NCBI GenBank assembly: GCA_947044405.1
Contig: CAMRHE010000011.1
Span: 4,208,501-4,272,500 of the forward strand
Length of the DNA stretch: 64,000 nucleotides
DNA from: Leptodactylus fallax
Lineage: Eukaryota > Chordata > Amphibia > Anura > Leptodactylidae
Direction: 5' to 3'
Shown here in pieces: positions 1 to 11,586 of the stretch. A program made the translations under genes and the position numbers. Numbering within the stretch: the stretch's first letter is position 1; every line of letters begins with the position of its first letter. The notes under the pieces are model-generated. The model ran no database searches, had not been told where the DNA came from, and saw nothing but the letters and a program-made list of their open reading frames with translations.

Positions 1-890
1 GCCATTTATATAGAATGCACTGAATGTGTGGTATTACGTGCTAGCCATTCATACACATGGGCCGCCATTTGTTACATGGTCTAAAGAAGTCCAATAGCAT
101 GGGAGTTACTTTGACAAATGACAATTTTGCATGCTCCTAAATGAACATTTAATATATGAAGACAACCACTGTCCATATGCTGTGTTAGGGAAAGTCATAT
201 AAAAATGTCTAGGGGGACCCTGGCTGGCTGTGACTTTCACAGACAAAATTAGTAGCTTGCCAGGGGTTTTGACAGCTCCAGTCTGTACACTGTTGGATCT
301 GATGAGATAAGCGCTTTAAGAGAATACCACTCAAAAACGTCAAAAGACAGCAGGCTATTCAGCAAGGAGTTCTGCAGGAGCAGCCCATCAGATTGTATGC
401 TTTTCTCTTGTTTTATAGATTATAAATAACACATAACTTTATACCATAATTTGTCCAAACCCAGTTTTAATATATTTGTTACAAATTACAAAGCTATACG
501 ATGGCAAGCCTTAGAGCAGTGTCGCATAAACCTCTACACAAAATCCTTCTACTATACATGGTAGTCATTCTAAAACTGAAGTTAAAACTCATTGTAACGC
601 ATCTACTGCCATCTACTGGATATTATTATAAAACACAACTTCCTTTTCCTTATTAACCCACACTATAGACAACACATCAAAGTACAAAGCATATATAATA
701 AAATCACATATAAATACATCAATTTCAATGATTATTTTACCATTTATGTAACAATTCATGTTTTGTATATATTTATTGATACATTGATTTTCATTTATAC
801 ATTTACAGTTATTTAGATACTTTGAAGAATGTGTCAGGGTTGTGGTCTCTTTGAACTACATTACTCTGTATGTTGATGTTCATGGGTTCC
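1..890. other. AT-rich tract without a recognised feature
   Basis: I see no open frame with protein-like composition, no RNA gene and no clear repeat end here. The sequence is AT-rich and looks like ordinary unique vertebrate intergenic DNA. Very old decayed repeats could be present and would not be visible by eye. Confidence 0.6.
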
Positions 891-1165
891 AAAGCAATCT
901 GTTCACCTGCATAAGGTATGCATGCCCTATACTCATGACAGTTCTTAAATACCTGATTGGTGGGGGTCTGACAGCTGGCCCCTGCACCGCCCAGCCAGGC
1001 TGTACAGAGCTGCTTCAGTCCTATACACAATACAGGGCCAGGCAGAAAGCTCAGTCCCCTGTATAGGACAGCTGCTGGAAGTGGCTCTATACATATGATT
1101 GGTGCAGGAGTTCTCTCCCACTGATCAGCTATTTATGACCAATTTTGGAAAGCCCTTTAAATGAA
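891..1165. repeat. Fragment of a TTAA-type foldback MITE
   Basis: This stretch shares a run of words with the interiors of the MITEs at 17259-17680 and 45044-45458: AATACCTGAT, a GGGGTCTGAC/GGGGCTGAC block, CACAATACAGGGCC, CAGAAAGCTC and a closing GATCAGCTATTTATG-like block. The outer GGGGTTGTCC ends seen in the other copies are missing, so this is an older, end-less fragment. Confidence 0.6.
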
Positions 1166-1302
1166 ACATAGCCATACCTTGGAACCATCCTGTATTCAGT
1201 GGGGCCGTCCAAGATTTCAAGTGCTGTTCTGTGTAGTGAACTGTGTTTCCTGGCTTCAACTCTATGTGTGCAAACTTGTGTTTCTTGTTTCTCCTAATCA
1301 GG

Positions 1303-2125
1303 CCACTATGAGGACATTATACTGTGGGGAGCATTAATTATACTATGTTGAGTCCACTATGGGGACATTATACTGTGTAGGGGACACTGTGGGGACATTA
1401 TAATATGTGGTGGGTATTGTGGTGTTATTATACTGTATGATGGCACTATGAGTACATTATACTGTGTGAGGGGCACTTTAGAGGCATAATACTGTGTGAA
1501 GGTATTAATGGGCCATTGCACTATGTGTGAAGCACTAAGGAGGCCTTATACTGTTTAGGGAGCACTAATGGAGCATTATAGTTTGTGGAAGCACTATTAG
1601 GACATTATACTGTATGGAGGCACTATGGGGACATTATTTTTTATGAGGGCACCAATGGAGCAATATACTGTGTGGGCACTATGGAGGGACTGTAAGGTAT
1701 GTTGACACTATGGCATTATACTGTGTGGTGGCACTATGAGGGGCAATATACTGTGTGAGGATACTATTGGAGTATTACACTATGTGGATGCACTATGAGA
1801 ACAATACACTGTGTCAGGACACTATGGGGACATTATACTGTGTGAAGGCATTATCGTGACATACTTTGTGAGGGCAGTAATGGGGCATTATATTGTGTGG
1901 GGGCACTATGTGGGGCAATATTCTATGAGAGTACTATTGTAGCATTACACTGTGTGAGGGCACTGTGTGGGCGTTATGGGGACATTACAATATGTGGTGG
2001 CACTATGGAGACATTATACATTGTGAGGGCACTAAAAGAGCATTATGCTGTGTGTAGACACTATGGGAGCACTATACTGTGTGAGGACACTATGGGGGCA
2101 TTATACTTTGTGACTGAAGTAATGG
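1303..2125. repeat. Decayed minisatellite, about 27-32 bp unit
   Basis: About 27 degenerate units of the form CACTATGGGGACATTATACTGTGTGAGGG repeat through the tract. The unit is clearly related to the cleaner arrays at 3200-3850 and 23203-23575, but spacing and sequence have drifted, so this is the oldest array in the window. No hAT ends were seen around it. A 206-codon frame running through the array is a by-product of the repeat and not a gene. Confidence 0.85.
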
Positions 2126-2221
2126 GAGAATTATTATTGTCTTTAGTCATATCCATAGCTAAAACTGGTAGGTATCCTCCATGGATTCTGTATGTTTGTG
2201 CTACTCTGCTTGTACACATGG

Positions 2222-2345
2222 ATATTAACCATTTCCCACTACAGCAATTTCTTTCGATTTTCGTTTTTGACTCTCTGCCTTCCAAAAGCCATAACTTTTT
2301 TATTATCCTTCATTTTTGTTATACAAATTATAGGCAGAAGCTTCC
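2222..2345. repeat. Fragment of a dispersed repeat (ACCATTTCCC / TTTTTGACTC type)
   Basis: The stretch contains the order ATTAACCATTTCCC, TTTTCGTTTTTGACTC, CTGCCTTCCAAAAGCC and CATAACTTTTTTATT. The same order occurs, more or less complete, at 26698-27000 and in reverse at 50560-50705. It is the left part of a high-copy element whose termini read as AACCCCTT. Confidence 0.5.
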
Positions 2346-2848
2346 TGCAATTTTATATGTACAGGGGGTGGTGAGGACCAGCACCAGGGGACTCTGGAAG
2401 ACTTTGGGAGGGCATAAAATAAAACAATGCCCACAATTAGAAAATTCACAGAGGATGAAGATCATTCAGAACAAGAGTAATTTTACAGAGAGGAATGTTA
2501 ATGTGAAATACAAATAATGACGACATCCATGAACTTCCCTGTATCACCATGCTACTGTGGAATCAGGGTAGAGGAGACTGTCTGCCTGTATTTATATACT
2601 TCACCCATATACCTAGGGGTGTAACTACCGGGGTAGCAGCGGTATCCCCGCGGGCCCCCGATGCTTTTTTTTTTGTAATAGGCCGCTACCTGCTGGAGTA
2701 ACCCAGCAGGTAACGGGCCCTATATACTTACCAATCCCTGGGGTTCTGCTCACGGCCGCCTGTGCTTCAACTTCTGCGGAGGCAGCTGTGAGCAGTAGCG
2801 GGGATCGGTAGGTAAGGCCACAGGCCGAACCCCACAATCACTGCTATC

Positions 2849-3184
2849 ATTATACTCCGGGGTCTTTTTAGACCCCGGAGTATAATAATCGGAGGCCCAG
2901 GAGAGGTGAGGGAACATAAAAAACAATGTACTTACCTCTCCTACACTTCTCCAGAATTCGCGCTTGTTTGGTGATGTCCCAGATGTCAGCTGACGTCATT
3001 TTTCGTCACGACGCCGGCCCGCTTCACGAGACGTCGGCCTGGTCCAACATTGAAGAAGGCCGAAGTAGCAGGGAGTGGACCGGAGCGAGGAACAGGTAAG
3101 TAGCATTGTTTTTATGTTTCTATCCTCCCCTGGGTCTCTAATTATTATACTCTGGGGTCTGAAAAGACCCCAGAGTATAATAAT
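2849..3184. mobile_element. Hairpin-tipped MITE nested in hAT
   Basis: Each end is itself a perfect palindrome. The left one (2849-2886) has 17-bp arms and a 4-base loop. The right one (3141-3184) has 20-bp arms and a GAAA loop. Both use the core ATACTCYGGGGTCT. Inside the hairpins the element continues as an inverted repeat: GGAGGCCCAGGAGAGGTGAG on the left and the corresponding CCTCCCCTGGGTCTC on the right. The GC-rich middle contains CACTTCTCCAG and GACGTCATTTT. There is no coding capacity. Related copies are at 6139-6589, 22973-23190, 47094-47470 and 61691-61980. Confidence 0.8.
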
Positions 3185-3199
3185 TGTTCATGGGTGGTG

Positions 3200-3850
3200 A
3201 ACAATGGGGCATAATACTATGTGAAGGGGCCACTATGGGACATAATACTGCGTGCAGGGGCCACTATGGGACATAATACTGTGTTCAGGGGCCACTATGG
3301 GGCATAATAGTGTGTGCAGGGGCCACTATGGGGCATAATAGTGTGTGCAGGGGCCACTATGGGGCATAATATTGTGTGCAGGGGCCACTATGGGGCATAA
3401 TAGTGTGTGCAGGGGCCACTATGGGGCATAATAGTGTGTGCAGGGGCCACTATGGGGCATAATACTGTGTGCAGGGGCTACTATGGGGCATAATACTGTG
3501 TGCAGGGGCCAATATGGAGCATAATACTGTGTGCAGGGGCCACTATGGGGCATAATACTGTGTGCAGGGGCCACTATGGAGCATAATACTGTGTGCAGGG
3601 GCCACTATGGGACATAATACTGTGTGCAGGGGCCACTATGGGGCATAATAGTGTGTGCAGGGGCCACTATGGGGCATAATAGTTTGTGCAGGGGCCACTA
3701 TGGGGCATAATAGTGTGTGCAGGGGCCACTATGGGACATAATACTGTGTGCAGGAGCCACTATGGGGCATAATACTGTTTGCAGTGGCCACTATGCTGTA
3801 CAGTACTGTGTGCAGGGGCCACTATGGCACATAATAGTGTGCGCAGGAAT
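3200..3850. repeat. Minisatellite, 31-bp unit, about 20 copies
   Basis: Regular head-to-tail units read GGGGCATAATACTGTGTGCA followed by GGGGCCACTAT. Most units differ by one or two bases (AGTGTG or ACTGTG variants). The array begins right after the hairpin MITE and ends shortly before the right hAT end. The homologous array at 23203-23575 has about 12 units, so copy number changes between insertions. Confidence 0.95.
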
Positions 3851-4099
3851 GCGGTTTTGGGGAGGAGGGGTGGTCCGGGGGGCGGTTGGGTTTGGCGGTT
3901 TGGGGGGGGGGGGCCCATGTCAAATGTTCGCCTTGGGGCCCAGCCATTCCTAGTTACACCACTGCATATACCCGATGGCTATATTTGATCATACCCACGG
4001 CACCAACGACACCTGTCTCTTTCCCCAGATATGCTGTGCTCTTAGCAGATCTTTGGCTATCCAGTGATATTGTGTTTTACAGATGCATCTCTGATACTT

Positions 4100-4771
4100 A
4101 CCTATCTATCACTGATATTTACCTCCTCTGGACACTTGTTGGCTTTGTTGGCAATCCAGGTTGGGCCTTACCCACAGCTGACATCGGATGACACCGGGAG
4201 GTGTGTCTCACATGGCGATTAGATAACTTTGTGGAGTTGAGCGATAGTTGCGAGCATGGGTATATAAACTAGGGCAGTATCAGTTAGCAGAGTCAGCCAT
4301 CAGAGCTTTGGGAACTGCAGATAGTTACAGCTTCCTTACTATTGTCAGTCATTGGAGATAAACTTATATCATATATGTGGGACTCTATAGGATTGGACTT
4401 GTTATGAGGATCTCTGCCCATATTATGCCAAGTATGGCTAATGATTAGAGATTCGCTTGCCCTTCCCTTTTTTTACAGAATCTTAGTGATCAGGTATCAT
4501 TAAGGGTTACCCCCTGGAGATTTTAGGGGGTTTCTCTTCACTCTACACCGTTGCAGGATACCTTTGTACCATGAAATAGAGAGAATCATTCCTATGCCTT
4601 CTGTATGAGATTAGATGAGTTGATTGTTTAACTGTTCAGACCAATGTACATTTGGGCAGTGAGCTGGGTATAAGATAAGTCAGTGGTATAAGTATAACAG
4701 ACGTGTTAGAGTCACCATTTATATATTATCTACACCACAGAGGTCTACTTAATTTGCTCTTGAGCACTACA
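4100..4771 (+). mobile_element. Candidate solo LTR
   Basis: A TATATAAA box lies at about 4261. About 500 bp downstream the sequence ends in a CA dinucleotide (4770-4771), followed by ATTGGTGACAC, which could be a primer-binding site starting with TGG. No gag, pol or second LTR is visible and the 5' boundary cannot be placed. A promoter-like stretch without LTR identity is the alternative. A search for a second copy with flanking coding sequence would settle it. Confidence 0.3.
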
Positions 4772-4784
4772 ATTGGTGACACTT

Positions 4785-5528
4785 ACATTTGAGTGGGATA
4801 GACATAGGCAGTAATGAATAAAACAATATACTGTCTCTATATATCACATCACAGGGGATAGACTATGCAAAAATTTGGCTCCCCACTGTAATTACTAACC
4901 AAGAGAGATGGTCTCACGCTGTATAATAATTTGACCTCACCCCCATTTTGCAGAGGACCAATGTGGCAGGATTTGAAACTGGTATCTTGTGTGTCCCAGG
5001 CAGTGGCTTTTCTCACTGAACTACTGGGAATTTTAGGCAAGTTCCTGGTCCTTGATTCTGGACAGTTTCTTGTTCCTAGTTACTCTTGCCTTGATTGCCT
5101 AATTAGCTCCACCCTTGGAATTCCTGTTTAAGCCAAGCCTTGCCACTTCCTCCTTGCCAGATTATTGTGCTTCCTATTTTAGTCCAGCTACTGCTTATAC
5201 AATGCTATTATTGGTTTTTAAAATTACTATAGTGGAATGTCCATGCGATACTTATATAGTATCCTACTTTTATGTCTGAATATTAAAAGTTATGTTTTAT
5301 TGGTGATTATTTATCTTACGCATTGCCATTCTTCTCTGTGAAAATGCCCACAATCAGAGTGAACTCTGAGCTCTGGCATTAGTGATGGGTCTCTGCTATG
5401 TAATTGGGCGAGACCCAGTGGCTATAGCATCTTTAAAGACCCGGCTTCCAGTATTAAAGAAGATAGCGGGAAAGGGTTAATGGCTTATGAACAAACTGAT
5501 GGACTTTTATTGAGGTGCTGGATCTCTG
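4785..5528. other. No recognised feature
   Basis: AT-rich sequence without a convincing frame or repeat boundary. Confidence 0.5.
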
Positions 5529-5650
5529 CTGTGTTTGGACTATGGGAACATTATACTGTGTGATGGCACTATAGGAGCATTATACAGTTTGGGGCACTAT
5601 CAGGACATCATACTTTGTGAGGGCAGTAATGGGAGAATATTGTTATAAGC
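5529..5650. repeat. Short decayed minisatellite
   Basis: Three to four degenerate units carry the words GGCACTATAGGAGCATTATAC and GGGCAGTAATGGGAGAAT. They belong to the same sequence family as the array at 1303-2125. Confidence 0.65.
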
Positions 5651-5982
5651 AGGTATAAGGGGACATTGAGGGAATAATAAAATAGGGGGAATCAGGGGAC
5701 ATAAGGATGAATAATAATATAGGAGGGAATAACAATGTAGGGGGCACCAGGCATAAATATATTTTCCAGCTATTTGAAAAAAAAACATGTGAACATACCT
5801 TAAGAAGCAGAAAGACAGCTATATGCCAAAAGGTTTGTAATTTAACCCTTTTACTGCTAGAAAAATGTGCTCAGATAACTATAAGATTTTTTGTTTTTAC
5901 CTTCCCAAATTCATAGCCATAACAGCTTTATCTCTTTTACTTCTATGTCACCATAGCTTTTCAAGGTCTTTAGGTTTAGGAG

Positions 5983-6710
5983 TAGAGATGGGCGAACTTT
6001 TCAAGATTTGTTTCGTCTTCGAGTTCGGTGGCTTAAAACATAGCATAGAATACTCTTAGGGGTCCTAAGAATTTATCTATCCAATTACTAGCTCTCTAAG
6101 GCAAAAACAGCTGAAGTTATGTCAAAGTGAAAAGTGGCATTATTATACTCTGGGGTCTGCAGACCCAAGAGTATACTAGATTGGGGCCCAGGGAAGGTGT
6201 AAAAAAAAAAAAAAAAAAAAATTTATACTCACCTTCCGTTACCTCTCTTGGGCCCCTTACGGTGTCTGGCGCTTTCCTTGTGACGTCTGGCGCTCTCCTG
6301 TGATGTCATCGGCCGGGGGATCACATCTGAGACCTGTGATTGGGTCACCAATGGTCACATTAGCACGCCAAGCATCCTGATGCTCAGCGTGCCCTGATCT
6401 CTGCTGAAGCCCAATCACAGGCCCAGTGCTGAACCCGGGCCAATGATATCACAGGAGAAATCCAGATGCCATGAGGAGACCCAAGAGAGGTAAAGGAAGG
6501 TAAGTATGAGTGTTTTTTAATTTTATTGTCACCTCCCCTGGGTCTAAACCTATTATACTCTGGGGTCTGAAGAGACCCCAGAGTTTAATGCGGCACCCAT
6601 TTTAGTTCGCCCAAAATGAATCTCCATTTGTTTGGTTTCGTACAAAAACTGAACTATTTGGAATTTTTGGGACAAAACTGGCTCATTATGAGCCGATTTG
6701 CCCATCTCTA
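5983..6710. mobile_element. hAT-type MITE (TAGAGATGGGCGAA ends), TSD TTTAGGAG
   Basis: The left end TAGAGATGGGCGAA and right end TTTGCCCATCTCTA are inverted repeats. The exact 8-bp duplication TTTAGGAG occurs at 5975-5982 and 6711-6718. No transposase is present. A hairpin-tipped MITE occupies 6139-6589. Right ends of the same family appear alone at 48525-48636 and 54895-55036, and a left end at 59414. Confidence 0.9.
6139..6589. mobile_element. Hairpin-tipped MITE nested in the 5983-6710 hAT
   Basis: The left terminal hairpin (about 6141-6178) is slightly decayed. The right one (6551-6589) has the TATTATACTCTGGGGTCT arm with one mismatch in its partner. GGGGCCCAGGGAAGGTGT and CACCTCCCCTGGGTCT form the inner inverted repeat. 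The middle contains TGAGACCTGTGATTGGG and GCCCAATCACAGGCC, a long imperfect foldback shared with 38400-38690, 47290-47400 and 59640-59790. Confidence 0.75.
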
Positions 6711-6750
6711 TTTAGGAGCTTTAGGTTTATTTAGGAGCCATTTGGTTATA

Positions 6751-7123
6751 CAGGTGCATCTCAATAAATTAGAATATCTTTGAAACGTTCATTCATTTCA
6801 GTAATTCAGTAATTCAATTCATAATCAGCGTCTTCCATGATTGTGTGTCCTACTGAACCAGACTGAGGGACCATTTAAAGGCTTAGGAAACCTTGGCAGG
6901 TGACACACTGAATTTACAATACTGAACTTTTTTCACAATAATCTAATTTTCTTAGATTTGGGTTTTCATTATCTGTAATCCATAATCAACATTTACAGAA
7001 ATAAAACACTTGAAATAGAACACTCTGTGTGTAAAGAATCTAGAAAATATAGGAGGTCACTTTTGTAATTTAATTACTGAAATAAATGTTTCAAAGATGT
7101 TCTAATTTATTGAGATGCACCTG
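6751..7123. mobile_element. Tc1/mariner-type MITE, copy 1
   Basis: The termini CAGGTGCATCTCAATAAATT and AATTTATTGAGATGCACCTG are perfect inverted repeats flanked by TA on both sides (6749-6750, 7124-7125). This is the target duplication of Tc1/mariner elements. At 373 bp it has no transposase frame. A second copy at 16235-16610 is nearly identical along its whole length. Confidence 0.93.
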
Positions 7124-7125
7124 TA

Positions 7126-8159
7126 CATATAAGTTTATAGACAGTACATATACGCATTCAATTGATATTAACTTTTATTTTTTATTAAATTGAATAAAAC
7201 AATTGTGCTATATTTATTTACATAATTTCCATATCACTATAAATATTGCATTCACTGTATTGTATGGATTGTACAGATTATGGCAATACTAAATATGTTT
7301 ATTAAATGAAAAAACAATAAATAAAATAAAGTGTATTACAAAAATGGACCTAATGTAATTTATTTTGTGCCATAAAATGTTTAGTATACTTTGGAATTTT
7401 TTTTTTTAAATCAAAATAGGCATTGTACCGGTATAATATAAAAACCGCCATTGAAGTTTTTAACTAGAGGCGATTCTCCCATGGACATGAGTTGAGGCTG
7501 TGCCTCACTGTTACTTTTCCATCTCCTATACAAAAGGTCCTTGGTTTGAACCTGGCAAGATATACTGTAATATGAGGCAGTCCATGGTGCAGGCTAGTCC
7601 CACATACATTCTGGGGTATTCTTTGCACGTGCTGGCCATGTTGCAGGTAGCCACTCAAAAACCAAAAACCATGCACACCTGCAATGGATGCAGATTACAA
7701 ATGGATAGTTAAAAGACTGCGCATTTATACCAACAAAACAATGCAGCAGAAGCAGAGCTAGCAGGGGGCAGAGTGCGCAGCAACCTGGGGACCACTGACT
7801 CTGGGGGTTCCACCTCAGGCTGCGGCAAAGACAAGCAGCAATTTCACTTGAATCGGCATCTGCATGATGCTGATACAGTTGAAATACATGGTAGAAAAGG
7901 AAGCCGCTGGATTTCTGCTCTACCATTCTTAACTTGTAGGCTACAAGCCACTTCAGGCCTGTGACCTACATTGCAGCCATAATTACAACACATCTATGTC
8001 CTGGCGCAAATGGGCTTGATGATGTCACTGTGCCAGAATGCAGATGTGTTGTGATCATGGTATCTTGACAAGAGATGACAACGGCTCTGGCTCCAGCTCC
8101 TGCTCCTTGAATCGGGGATAGTAGGCAGGTGAGTATAATTTTATTTTTTTCCATACTTT
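7126..8159. other. No supported gene; AT-rich then mixed sequence
   Basis: 7126-7450 is very AT-rich. 7480-7700 contains CCTTGGTTTGAACCTGGC, weakly like a tRNA B box, but I could not place an A box or a tRNA fold, so no SINE is called. The rest shows nothing distinctive. Confidence 0.5.
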
Positions 8160-8390
8160 GGGGGACATTATTAATATGTTGGGAGGGTCTCATTAATACA
8201 GGGGGAATTGGACAGTATTAATTAGGGGGCATTATTAATTTAGGGACCCTATTAATTTAAGGGGCACACAGGGGGTATTATTCATTTTCAGGGGATTTTT
8301 ATATTATATATTTTAGAATTGGGGTAGCAGAAGGATATGAACTTTGTGTAGGTGAGGACAATGTGAGTCGGGTGCCTGGAAAAGTGAAAC
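8160..8390. repeat. Fragment of the 12989-14802 hAT family, inverted
   Basis: 8340-8385 (GGTGAGGACAATGTGAGTCG, then TGCCTGGAAAAGTGA) is the reverse complement of 13165-13215 inside the hAT at 12989-14802. 8160-8290 has the same alternation of ATTATTAAT and GGGGG words as that element's interior. No ends are preserved. Confidence 0.55.
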
Positions 8391-9688
8391 AATGATGTCT
8401 GTGTTGCAAACTTTACATAGACAAGTCACAGCTGGAAGAAGTGGTTATGGTGGTTCAGATGAAACTACAGTAACTACATTTTTCCTGCATTTTAATTCAC
8501 TAAAATGGTATGCAGAGTCCTGTGTAGAGCCAGTACATGGTTACTGTATAGTGATAATATTGGTATATCTGAGTTGGGGACCCACTCAGATGTGTTTTCC
8601 TACCCTGTGCTGACCCCCTAGCTACTCCTCTGCAATGTAGCCATTAATATTAGGGGTGGGCATCTGCCTGCAATGTGGAAATGTTCTCTTAAAGTTATAG
8701 TTTAGCTTATAGCTGTATATTACACCGCCCATACCTATAGGTAGTCACCAGATGGCCAAATTTTTTTTAGATTTTTTAATGCAGTTTTGGCTGTTTTTTT
8801 CAGGTCAAATGTAATTAGAACATGTGTTTAACACATGAGGACAACATGAGCAAGCATCACATGACAATATATTGCATTTCATGAGAATACATGGTATGGT
8901 TTTGGACTGTGTGGTTACCATGGCTAGCTGTATGAGTGCCCGTAGGCAAAAGTTATAAATTCAATTGCTTAGTAGTCTAAAGCAAAATTTCACTTTCTGT
9001 AAGGATCTGTTCACATTTTCAGCAGATTTTTCCATTTTTCTGCATGATTTTAGAGCAGAAAAATATAAATTGATGGATGCTTTAATGTACCTATTCAGCA
9101 TAATGGGTACTTTTGCCACTGGTTTACCTTCAGTTTGCCTCTGTTCCATCAGGCGTCTGTTATTTTGCTTGACAGCATGATTTACCTTTCTTTCTGGCAG
9201 AAAAACAGATCCATTAAAAATGGAAAGTGGGCAGATTTATCACATCTTATTTAAATAACTATCATTTCTATTGAAAATGAAAAAGGTACAAAATAAAATA
9301 AGCATACTATTATTTACTTATTACTGGATGGATACTACATAAAACTGAAGGATTATGAACTTTTTTTAGTTATGCAAAGTTCCGTAACATAACACTAGAT
9401 GTCACACTGCAACCTTACAATAAGAGCAATGTGCACTGTTCATATGGAGCGCATACAGTGTACTGTACATTAACTTCCCAGCCTACATTAAAAAATACTT
9501 TCAGATTTTGTGTTTATTCTTTGGATTTTGGATTAAATTGACCATGTGCATAGATCTTAATGGCATTCTAGTGTCTTAGCATAAAAAGTAAATGCAATAA
9601 ACAGTTACTATTGTAATACAAGCAGAAACCATATACACAAAGATACTATACAGAGTACATAAAGTTTATTATCACCCGCTATTATGTT
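8391..9688. other. No recognised feature
   Basis: AT-rich unique-looking DNA. Words such as TCTGTTCACATTTTCAGC at about 9007 resemble ends of foldback MITEs, but no matching second arm was found. Confidence 0.5.
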
Positions 9689-9775
9689 CAGACTGGCCCA
9701 CAGGTGAATCCCGCAGTGAGCCCCTGAGCCAGGATGGGTCCGCAGTCCCACACCAACTGCATGAGTGGTGTAAAG
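9689..9775. repeat. Decayed left end of the CAG..GGACTGGCC hAT family
   Basis: CAGACTGGCCCACAGGTGAATC matches, apart from a short internal gap, the reverse complement of the right end at 48480-48516 and 19580-19617. The partner end was not found, so this is a truncated relic. Confidence 0.4.
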
Positions 9776-10439
9776 ATCAGTGCACTTACTGAATTACATA
9801 TAGATATTTAGTGTGCAGCAACTCAACCAGCCTGTACTTAAAAAAACTGGATAGCCTATTTAACAAACGACCTATTTTATTATTATTGTAGATGCATTAG
9901 ATTGCAGAGATGACATCAAGGCTCAATTGCAGACCATTTTTTCAATGGTGTTTTGAGGACCTGTATCCCCTACTCACAGAGCTACAAGGATCTTTGTTCA
10001 TGGTAAGAGTCAGTCAGCAGGCTACTGACAGGGCCCCAGGGTAGAAACAGTGCAAGGCAAGGACTAGGCAGCATGTTTTAGAAATTGCGAACTGATGTCA
10101 GGTAATATTTGCATATAGCTTTATTGTGGGCCCCCCAGTAGGACATAGGCAACTCAATATGACACTGCCTGCTATTATGGATATTAATGAGCCAAATGAA
10201 GATTCTTGGAATTGTGTTAATGTGCCAAATAACGATTCTGGGAATTATATTGTGCCTTGTAGGACTAGTTATAAGGCTGAACTTTACCTCTGACATGTAT
10301 TTATAACTAATGCTACTGCTCAGGATTTGAGCCCCTATGAGCACAAATGGCTGTTTCTGCATCTCCCTTAGACTATAATGGAAAGTGGCCATTCACACAC
10401 AAAATGTCAAGTTCACAAAGAGCACTTTTCTATCAACCA
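9776..10439. other. No recognised feature
   Basis: Unique-looking sequence with some GGGCCCC words and no frame resembling a protein family. Confidence 0.45.
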
Positions 10440-11010
10440 TTGTGTTCAGTTTAGAGTATGCTATGTAATATTGGAGTGCAGCACCCCTGGTCTAGCAGTG
10501 TGGGAGAAGCCCTAAGATGGCAGTTGCATGCTCCTTTTGAGTCATGGTGGCTTTGACACCAAATTCTCTTACAGGCCCTGGGGTGGCCTGTAATGTTGCA
10601 GTCACACCTGGGTGTTTCCTCCAAAGCAATCCCTTCTGTGGGTCTCCTGAGTGTTGGATTCAGGGTCAATGTTGGTTGCAAATAAAACACAATGGCAGTT
10701 GAACAGGCAATGCTTATTGCACAGTTTAGTGATTTAGGTCTTCCAGGCACAAGTAGCATGGAGGCACAGTTCTTTTCAAGCAAACAACTTTTGAGCACAC
10801 TCCAAACATGTCTGCACTTCACTCCCTTTTCTGTCCCTTTCCACCATGGTGAATACTGGGCAAACCCTAGGACATGATACTCTCTTTCAGACACTAATAA
10901 GGATAAACAGGGTACATTTCAGTCATGAACACTAGGTTTCCTCACTGACATGGAAGGGGAGATGGTTGGTTATAAAAGCAGTATTCTTCTATGAGCTATG
11001 GGGTCCGATG
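10440..11010. repeat. Unclassified repeat, possibly LTR-like
   Basis: The composition (ordered GC-moderate sequence, an AATAAA at about 10680 followed by ACACAATGGC) is unlike the neighbouring AT-rich DNA and resembles a retroelement LTR. No TG..CA boundaries, duplication or coding part could be fixed, and there is no second copy in the window. A 147-codon minus frame across it shows no known domain. Confidence 0.25.
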
Positions 11011-11104
11011 GTGTGGGACAGCCTGTCTTGGCCTAACTACCAATAACTAACCTAGATAGCTGTTCATTTGAACACGTCTGCACAGTCATTCAGATGGCTA
11101 ACTA

Positions 11105-11240
11105 ATCACTAACCAGGGGCAAAACTTCAGCGGGTATAGAGGTTGCGGCTGCACCTGGGCCAAGGAACCTTAAGACACCTATAAGATGTCTTTCCCAATA
11201 TGAGGAGACTAGTACTATAACCAATACAGTGTAGTTTGGG
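11105..11240. repeat. Fragment of a CAGGGGCGTAACTT-type hAT repeat
   Basis: AGGGGCAAAACTTCAGCGGG followed by GGCTGCACCTGGGCC looks like the left end and inner portion of the element family seen at 12227-12403. The right end is missing. Confidence 0.4.
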
Positions 11241-11586
11241 GAGTCTGGTACAGATTATGCTTTCAGGCCTATGTTAAACCTCAGCCCCTAACTGTAACAG
11301 GCCCAAGCTGAAGGGGTTGGTTGCGAAGTAATGGCTAACTCCTTACACCTTCTAGAAACTGCAGAGTAAATGCCACTTCTGTTTACATAGCAGCATAGGA
11401 ATGGATGATTAACTCTTCAGGAGCCAGCATAAAACAGGCTAAAGTGCTAGAACCATTGTGAAACAAAATAAAACATGTTAGACATTAATATACATTTTAC
11501 TACAGGTAGTGTCTTTGGGAGTAGACAGGAGTGTGTCCTTAATAGAGATGCTGTATGATGTACAGAAACCAATTGAGATTTTGGAT

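Larger units (their letters stand above)
2614..3964. mobile_element. Non-autonomous hAT element with 8-bp TSD CATATACC
   Basis: The ends read TAGGGGTGTAACTACCGG on the left (first base changed from the expected C) and CTAGTTACACCACTG on the right, which are inverted repeats. The 8-bp duplication CATATACC is exact at 2606-2613 and 3965-3972. TIRs beginning CAG and an 8-bp duplication are hAT hallmarks. There is no transposase. Inside, in order, lie a CCTGCTGG/CCAGCAGG hairpin (about 2688-2713), a hairpin-tipped MITE and a long minisatellite. It is the same family as 22696-23695 but 351 bp longer, mostly because its array has more units. Confidence 0.92.

Noticed and set aside
1897..2517. 206-codon open frame
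   Set aside because: It runs through the decayed minisatellite and its translation repeats Cys/Tyr/His-rich stretches that mirror the DNA unit; it continues into unrelated repeat DNA. No domain.
2852..3184. Terminal hairpins as transcription terminators
   Set aside because: They look like GC-stem terminators but occur many times as element ends without U-tracts or genes; intrinsic terminators are not expected in this genome type.
3200..3850. CRISPR-like array
   Set aside because: Units are directly adjacent with no unique spacers; it is a minisatellite in vertebrate DNA.
7490..7700. Possible tRNA or tRNA-derived SINE head (GGTTTGAACC)
   Set aside because: Only a B-box-like word; no A box at proper distance and no cloverleaf could be drawn.
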